The notes beneath the pieces were generated by a model, which ran no database searches, was not told where the DNA came from, and saw only the letters and a program-made list of their open reading frames with translations. Shown one piece after another: positions 60,701 to 64,000 of a DNA stretch of 64,000 nucleotides. The translations under genes and the position numbers were made by a program. How positions within the stretch are numbered: position 1 is the first letter of the stretch; every line of letters starts with the position of its first letter. Source of the DNA: Diphasiastrum complanatum (Eukaryota > Streptophyta > Lycopodiopsida > Lycopodiales > Lycopodiaceae). The DNA lies in contig CM055096.1 of assembly GCA_029204225.1 (NCBI GenBank), forward strand, positions 37,945,003 to 38,009,002, read 5' to 3'.

Positions 60701-62780
60701 GGACTGTGTCTTTTTAAGGACGTTATGGCCCTTTCCCAACAGTTACTTGGGCCTTGTCCCCTCAGGTTGTCATTTGTCATTATTTGCATTTGGACCATAC
60801 AGCATGTAGTTCAGGGCCTTGAGGCGCTTCACTTATTTTGTAATTTCATTGAAATATTATTGAGACCCAAAAATACAGCACAACCTCCACCTTCGTCAGG
60901 CCCGTCGGAAATAATATATAGTGCTCCTTGGTTAGTAGATCAAAGCGTAGTTTGAGTAAATGTAGCTGGGTATTAGATGAAGATCAGCTACTTCAGGTAA
61001 GTATTTGCATTGATTCAGCAATGTACTTGATCACCAACCATTCTGCTATCAAACTCTATTCATCTGATCGGCACAATGAAATTTCTCCTTCATTCTATCA
61101 GTGTTCTGGTGTGATTTTTGGTCGTGGTTACTGTCTATGAGTAGATTTCATTTATATTGGGGCAAATCATGAACCCTGATGTTCCCTATTTGTTGAGGCT
61201 TCAGTTTTGCTCACTTTGAAATGCCAATAAATTTCAAATAAATTTTACTCCTACACTTTTGTACTAATTATCAAACTCCAATTCTCTTTAAGCACCTCAA
61301 GCTCATCTCCAGAGCCAAGAATGAAAATGAAGCCGCTAGCCATTCAGGTCCTTTACGAGAATTTGGGGCCCTACTTACCTCCTAGTCTAGGCCTGCCTGG
61401 TCCCAATCCTTCATAAGCACCTAGCATAGCTAGCACATGCTTCATCACTCTAGCAGCTCTGGAGATCTCCACGCACAATCTTTCTCGGCCCACAGGCACC
61501 TGATCACTTTATACTGATTACCACAATTCTGCAGGTGTTCCTATTTTAACTTGACCACTTGACTACTTGCTACAGGTTCGGACTTCAGTGCCCGTGTTTC
61601 CTATCATGGCATCCATCATATTCACCGATGAGCACATCTCTGCAAATGTTCCCATCGACCTCATTGATAATTCTGACTACTCATCAAACAGGTTCAACAC
61701 TTCACTTCTTCTTGTGTTACCTACCTTGACATCCCTTTAATCGGTTACATAATATGGGGAATCAATAATTCATCAGTGGGGACTTTGGAACCAATAATAG
61801 CCTGTACGAACCTTGTGCTGAAAAACAAAAATGGTACTGTCATATCCCAACCACTAAGTTTCACTAATGACGTGCACAGAGAGAATATTCCAAAAGATAG
61901 TGGAATACAAAGATACAGAAGCTTTGCAGAAAAGCCAATGACTTTATCACTCTTAACACTTAATGTATCTCCATAAGTTGTATACTGGGTAAAAACTAAC
62001 AAATTGAATGAACAAACAAAGATCTCCAAATGCAAGCTAAGTTCATACAGCTTGCTTGTTATCCCACCACAAATCCAAAATTAAGAGAACTTTAACATGG
62101 AAAAACCAAGAAATCGAAACATACCATCCAAATCTAAGACCAGGGCAATAGGGGGACACCGCCGGGTTTGTCGCAGCAATAGAGAAGGCCGGCAATGTGA
62201 CACAACGTCAGACAGGTCGGGTAGATGTTTTATGAAGAGATACGGATCAAAATCCTCGAATTCGTCGCTATCTTCTTCCTCCATTTCTCCAGCAGTTTCA
62301 CTGAACTCGCAATCTGCAGACTCGGGATGTTGAATAGACAGAAACGATAATGTTGGATTTGGGCCAAGCATCTTTTCTTCCGATTGATCTGAAGCTTGAA
62401 TTGGTGACCCGTCATCTAAGTCAATTTTTCCAGCAGAATTTTTGCTGACAGTTGAAGTATGCTGACAAACTATGGCTCCGCCATCTTTGGACGATGGGCT
62501 CACTTGATGTTCCGCACTAAATGACAAGGCAGCAGATAAAACTCTGAGCATTGAACCAGCAGATTCCAACGATGCATTTGCAGAAGCTTTTACTGCAGAG
62601 CACGGAGTTAATATTGATCTTCTTGATTCCTGACAGTCTGCACTGTTCAAATCTGTAGCTGGGGTTTCTGCAGAGTCGTTACCATCATCAGGACATTCTA
62701 CCTGTTCAACTGCAGCAAGGTATAAACTCATGAGAAACAACACACTTGCCCGCCAGATATTCTCATAAACTGTTGACCAT
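46499..62780 (-). CDS. FCP/SCP1-type CTD phosphatase-like gene (SSP4/CTDSPL2 group), 5' incomplete
   Basis: HAD-superfamily protein Ser phosphatase. In this family the usual substrate is the C-terminal domain of RNA polymerase II and the site is the nucleus. Visible exons: 62780-62125, 47296-46959 and 46705-46499, with the stop at 46499. Junctions: the donor G|GTATGT at 62125 joins GTTAG|AA at 47296 (phase 1); CAG|GTAACA at 46959 joins TTGCAG|GCC at 46705 (phase 0). The join restores DLDET, the nucleophile motif DxDxT, split inside the Glu codon by a 14,828-bp intron. Then come [26 protein letters not shown], the Lys loop and VIVDNSPQ (motif III DN). The N-terminal 200 residues are acidic and Ser-rich, ending in [16 protein letters not shown]. 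The start codon lies beyond the 62780 acceptor. No stop interrupts the core, so it is probably functional. Confidence 0.9.
46959..47296 (-). CDS. Phosphatase catalytic exon
   Basis: 338 nt. It completes DLDET and carries [75 protein letters not shown]. All residues of HAD motifs I, II (Thr in FTAS), and III are present. Confidence 0.95.
47579..49159. repeat. Inverted-repeat-ended segment (CATAGTTGC / GCAACTATG) in the intron
   Basis: Ends are CATAGTTGC (47579) and GCAACTATG (49159), flanked by AGTTTCT/AGAAACT, so the inverted ends extend to about 16-18 bp. Inner sequence near both ends has AGAAACACGTTTCTGG-type words. It contains the hAT MITE at 47799-48415. No target duplication was read. 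Confidence 0.5.
47799..48415. mobile_element. hAT-type MITE 1
   Basis: 617 bp, flanked by a perfect 8-bp duplication CTGTCAAG (47791-47798 and 48416-48423), the hallmark of hAT insertion. Ends CATAGTTGCCCGTTCCG and, inverted, CTTAGAAACCCGTTCCG (13 of 17 match). No transposase is encoded. It sits in the giant phosphatase intron. Confidence 0.85.
50352..50405. repeat. (CT)n microsatellite
   Basis: About 27 uninterrupted CT units, preceded by GCAACTATG, a MITE-like end word. Confidence 0.95.
50416..50461. mobile_element. 46-bp minimal hAT MITE remnant
   Basis: Begins CTTAGAAACCCGTTCCG and ends GGCAACTATG, the two termini of the family with almost nothing between. Flanks GTATACAC and GTGTATAT agree at 5 of 8 positions only. 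Confidence 0.5.
50488..51153. mobile_element. hAT-type MITE 2
   Basis: 666 bp starting CTTAGAAACCCGTTCTG and ending CCGGAATGGACAACTAAG. Flanked by GTTGCAGC and GTTGCAAC, an 8-bp duplication with one change. Contains a direct duplication of about 95 bp (50939-51033 and 51034-51102, CTAGAATCGCTGTCTG) and an RG-rich minus-strand open stretch at 50726-50962. Confidence 0.75.
51447..51498. repeat. (TG)n microsatellite
   Basis: About 26 uninterrupted TG units. Confidence 0.95.
51894..52189 (+). repeat. Chromovirus 5' LTR (truncated)
   Basis: About 296 bp that match 57821-58109 of the 3' LTR; the first 190 bp of the LTR are missing. Ends TTGTGACA before the PBS. Confidence 0.88.
52192..52204 (+). 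other. Chromovirus primer binding site
   Basis: TGGTATCAGAGCC, initiator-tRNA-Met type, two bases after the LTR. Confidence 0.85.
52328..52640. repeat. 159-bp tandem duplication in the chromovirus leader
   Basis: TCTCCAGCGCTGCTGTTCC recurs at 52329 and 52488, and the units are nearly identical. A decayed third partial unit (CCAAAAACGTGGGAAAATTG) follows to about 52740. Confidence 0.9.
53428..54360 (+). pseudogene. Chromovirus gag
   Basis: The ATG at 53428 ([13 protein letters not shown]) opens a Pro-rich N-terminus. A helix [15 protein letters not shown] and [16 protein letters not shown] follow, then the retrotransposon gag core [23 protein letters not shown] at 53875 interrupts between ADK and WRKLL. 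The core continues ([35 protein letters not shown]) with two TAGs near 54087 and later shifts. The zinc knuckle is not reached. Confidence 0.85.
54494..54760. repeat. Compound (GA)n-(GT)n microsatellite cluster
   Basis: GA run to about 54528, several GT runs (54560-54620, 54684-54715, 54734-54752) and a second GA run near 54624. Preceded (54384-54450) by four TTCGAACC palindromes. Confidence 0.95.
55616..56351 (-). pseudogene. Copia-5 integrase
   Basis: Frames in order: [15 protein letters not shown] (first Asp), [34 protein letters not shown] (second Asp), [16 protein letters not shown] (Glu) and [20 protein letters not shown] with CIFVGYS. All three catalytic acids are intact but spread over three frames. 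Confidence 0.9.
56240..56869 (-). pseudogene. Copia-5 protease and GAG-pre-integrase
   Basis: 209 residues open. [17 protein letters not shown] (retropepsin with catalytic Asp, Ser, Gly), then [34 protein letters not shown] and [15 protein letters not shown] frameshift near 56300 shifts the sequence into the integrase frame. Confidence 0.88.
57245..57608 (+). pseudogene. Chromovirus integrase tail with chromodomain
   Basis: An open frame (57282-57608) with [14 protein letters not shown] (end of integrase), then a chromodomain [20 protein letters not shown] / [16 protein letters not shown], which targets such elements to heterochromatin. It stops with TGA at 57606. The upstream part was lost in the copia-5 insertion or deletion. 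Confidence 0.9.
57613..57629 (+). other. Chromovirus polypurine tract
   Basis: CCAGAGGAGGGAAGGAT just before TGCTAGAG of the 3' LTR. Confidence 0.75.
57630..58109 (+). repeat. Chromovirus 3' LTR
   Basis: 480 bp, TGCTAGAGTCC to CTTGTGACA, directly after the PPT. Confidence 0.88.
58111..59170 (+). pseudogene. LINE ORF1-like protein (ORF2 absent)
   Basis: One frame runs from 58111 to 58926 with a single TAG at 58510. A Pro/Ser/Glu-rich start is followed by a coiled coil ([16 protein letters not shown]) and an RRM-like strand [11 protein letters not shown]-terminal domain [20 protein letters not shown] / [20 protein letters not shown] follows, matching the order of L1 ORF1 proteins (coiled coil, RRM, C-terminal domain). 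A shift near 58893 leads to [18 protein letters not shown]. About 200 bp of 3' UTR ends in AATAAAG and the (CTT)n tail. No endonuclease or RT is present. Confidence 0.55.
59171..59235. repeat. (CTT)n-(CT)n tail
   Basis: About 14 CTT units followed by 11 CT units, directly after TTAATAAAG. Probably the 3' tail of the LINE-like relic. Confidence 0.9.
59236..62124. other. Phosphatase intron, no recognised content
   Basis: AT-rich, with a G14 run near 59758. Open stretches near 60.2-60.95 kb have no protein signature and lie on the opposite strand to the host gene. Confidence 0.5.
62125..62780 (-). CDS. Phosphatase exon with acidic N-terminal region and DLD
   Basis: 218 codons. The acceptor TTTGAGAGGCAG precedes 62780 (phase 2). 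Contains a short hydrophobic helix ([14 protein letters not shown]), a long Ser/Glu-rich linker, then [20 protein letters not shown] and [11 protein letters not shown] at the donor. This is the family's variable N-terminus leading into the catalytic domain. Confidence 0.88.
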
Positions 62781-63835
62781 CTGCCTCTCAAACAGTAAAA
62801 GAGGGGCTCCAGAATTTGAAGTTCAAATTAGAATTCCAAACAGATCAAGCTAGAAGTCTTGGGGAAAAAATACAACAAAAATTGCAAGAGACATAAGATA
62901 TAAGGAGTCCCCACATTTACTTCGTATACCTCACAACTTCCGATTTGCTTGCTAAGTTGCGTCAGAACGGCGTTCAGGAAGACCGTTCCAAAACACCAAA
63001 AAAAAAAAAAAAAAAACTTTTACGCATTTTTTGAAAGCATGGTTCCCTCTTACAATTATGGTGCTGCTCTGTGAACTGTGTCCATAAAAGAATCAGATTA
63101 ATCATTAAATTTTAGACCATAGATTCTAAATATGAGATGGATGCTCGAGCATAGTCACAAAGAATGGCAATTCATAGCTCTTCGGGTTGACCCCAATTAG
63201 TTCTATTGAAAATTTTGCTGCAAGTATGAATCTGTTTCGGAAATCTAGCTCATAAATGTCACTAGTTTGCTGAAATTTGTGCACAGTGCATAGGATTGAT
63301 TAAAATTTGTGTAATTATATGTCACAAGTGATTAGGATGTTAGTCACCAATCTTGCTTCTGCACAGCTAGATAGTATTCTCAGGAAAATTAAAGCTTTAA
63401 GATGTTCTTACATCTTGATTCCGGAAAGCCTTAAAACCATACTCCAACTAATATTTTGGAAAAAAACTACTCAATTTGAATCGTTTGAATCTTTTTCAAA
63501 TCAAATGATGTCTCAATTCAAGTTTTCTGGTGAATGTTTAGAAGATAAGTGCTTAGAATATTACCTGATACAAGGTCTTCAAATGTGTTTTAGATGCCTT
63601 TTTATGGCTTTTTTTCTTTTCTAAGACACCTGAAAAATTTTCCTAAACACCCCAGCTCCCCCACCCCCAAAAAAAAGTAGTGTTCCGGAACGCAATGCAT
63701 CTATGTAATAAAATTGCTTGCAAAGCACTGCTGAAACGAGTCATAAATGCTTAGTCATCATCCGTGGCAGGAAACAAGAGATGAGAAATTAAAGTTTTTA
63801 CAGTTGAACAAATAAAAACATATGAAAAAATACCC
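62781..63835. other. Upstream intron or promoter side of the phosphatase, nothing recognised
   Basis: Contains an A20 run (62998-63017) and a GTTCCGGAACG word (63681) as in the hAT MITE. The 105-codon plus-strand open stretch at 63307-63624 has no recognisable feature. Confidence 0.4.
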
Positions 63836-63956
63836 ATGCAGATGAAAACATTGAAGACCCAAAGCAAGGTACAACAAGTGGCAGAAAATGATGGCAATTG
63901 GACCTTGCCAAAAAAATCACGGAGCAAGCACAGTGAAGATTCTTCCTTTGAAAAAG
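63836..63956 (+). other. Exon-like stretch on the plus strand
   Basis: An ATG opens a 40-codon basic/acidic peptide (MQMKTLKTQSK...KKSRSKHSEDSSFEK) ending at AAAAAG|GTATTA, a donor-like site. The upstream CCATGCAG could also be an acceptor. The start recalls the basic N-termini of the SSP4-like phosphatases, but it lies on the strand opposite to the phosphatase gene, so this may be coincidence, a head-to-head neighbour or an inversion. Confidence 0.25.
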
Positions 63957-64000
63957 GTATTATATTACAGAGGTAGGATAACTAGAAACTATTTTATGCA

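Noticed and set aside
63307-63624. 105-codon plus-strand frame
   Set aside because: AT-rich composition, no domain, no splice or promoter context.

Overview
The window is nuclear DNA of a land plant with a large, retrotransposon-choked genome. Two host genes with GT-AG introns can be read. Almost everything else is nested, decayed Ty1-copia, Ty3-gypsy, LINE and MITE sequence with long dinucleotide microsatellites. The TE density, a 14.8 kb intron and the unusual ParB/methyltransferase-like gene would fit a fern or other non-seed plant. That placement is inference only.

Host genes, both on the minus strand. (1) About 196-3788: a multi-exon gene with a ParB/sulfiredoxin-like domain (motif WDGNHR) followed by a Rossmann methyltransferase-like domain (LLDFPT, then ILDDDG). 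One exon has an in-frame TAG and another a frame break, so it may be a recent pseudogene. (2) 46499-62780 (5' end outside the window or unrecognised): an FCP/SCP1-type CTD phosphatase of the SSP4/CTDSPL2 group. Its three visible exons join perfectly in frame, and a 14,828-bp intron interrupts the catalytic DLDET motif.

Layout. 3.8-6.25 kb: (GA)n array and a gypsy integrase relic. 7.1-11.7 kb: copia-1 (+). 13.6-15.6 kb: 3' half of copia-4 (-). 15.7-17.4 kb: gypsy gag piece plus repeat B and an LTR of family A. 17.4-22.9 kb: complete copia-2 (-) with LTRs, PBS, PPT and a decayed TSD, inserted into that A LTR. 23.4-31.9 kb: mosaic of gypsy gag/protease pieces, a mini-LTR with a tRNA-like insert, two inverted gypsy LTRs, an unknown coiled-coil ORF and a copia RT scrap. 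31.9-40.9 kb: LTR family A, including a non-autonomous LARD-like element (3' LTR 33428-35765, internal 35766-39763 with a 1.66-kb tandem duplication, 5' LTR from 39764). Its 3' LTR is interrupted by a 1.13-kb foldback element. 42.2-45.4 kb: LINE pieces. 47.3-62.1 kb: the phosphatase intron, holding hAT-type MITEs, a chromovirus (51.9-58.1 kb) that contains copia-5 (-), and an ORF1-only LINE relic.

The TE proteins show the usual order (gag, protease, integrase, RT/RNase H for copia; gag, protease, integrase, chromodomain for gypsy), but nearly every one has stops, frameshifts or a lost catalytic residue. The elements look inactive. The most novel items are the plant ParB-methyltransferase fusion, the tandemly duplicated LARD, the tRNA-like module in a mini-LTR, the hAT MITE family in the giant intron and the half-LINE.
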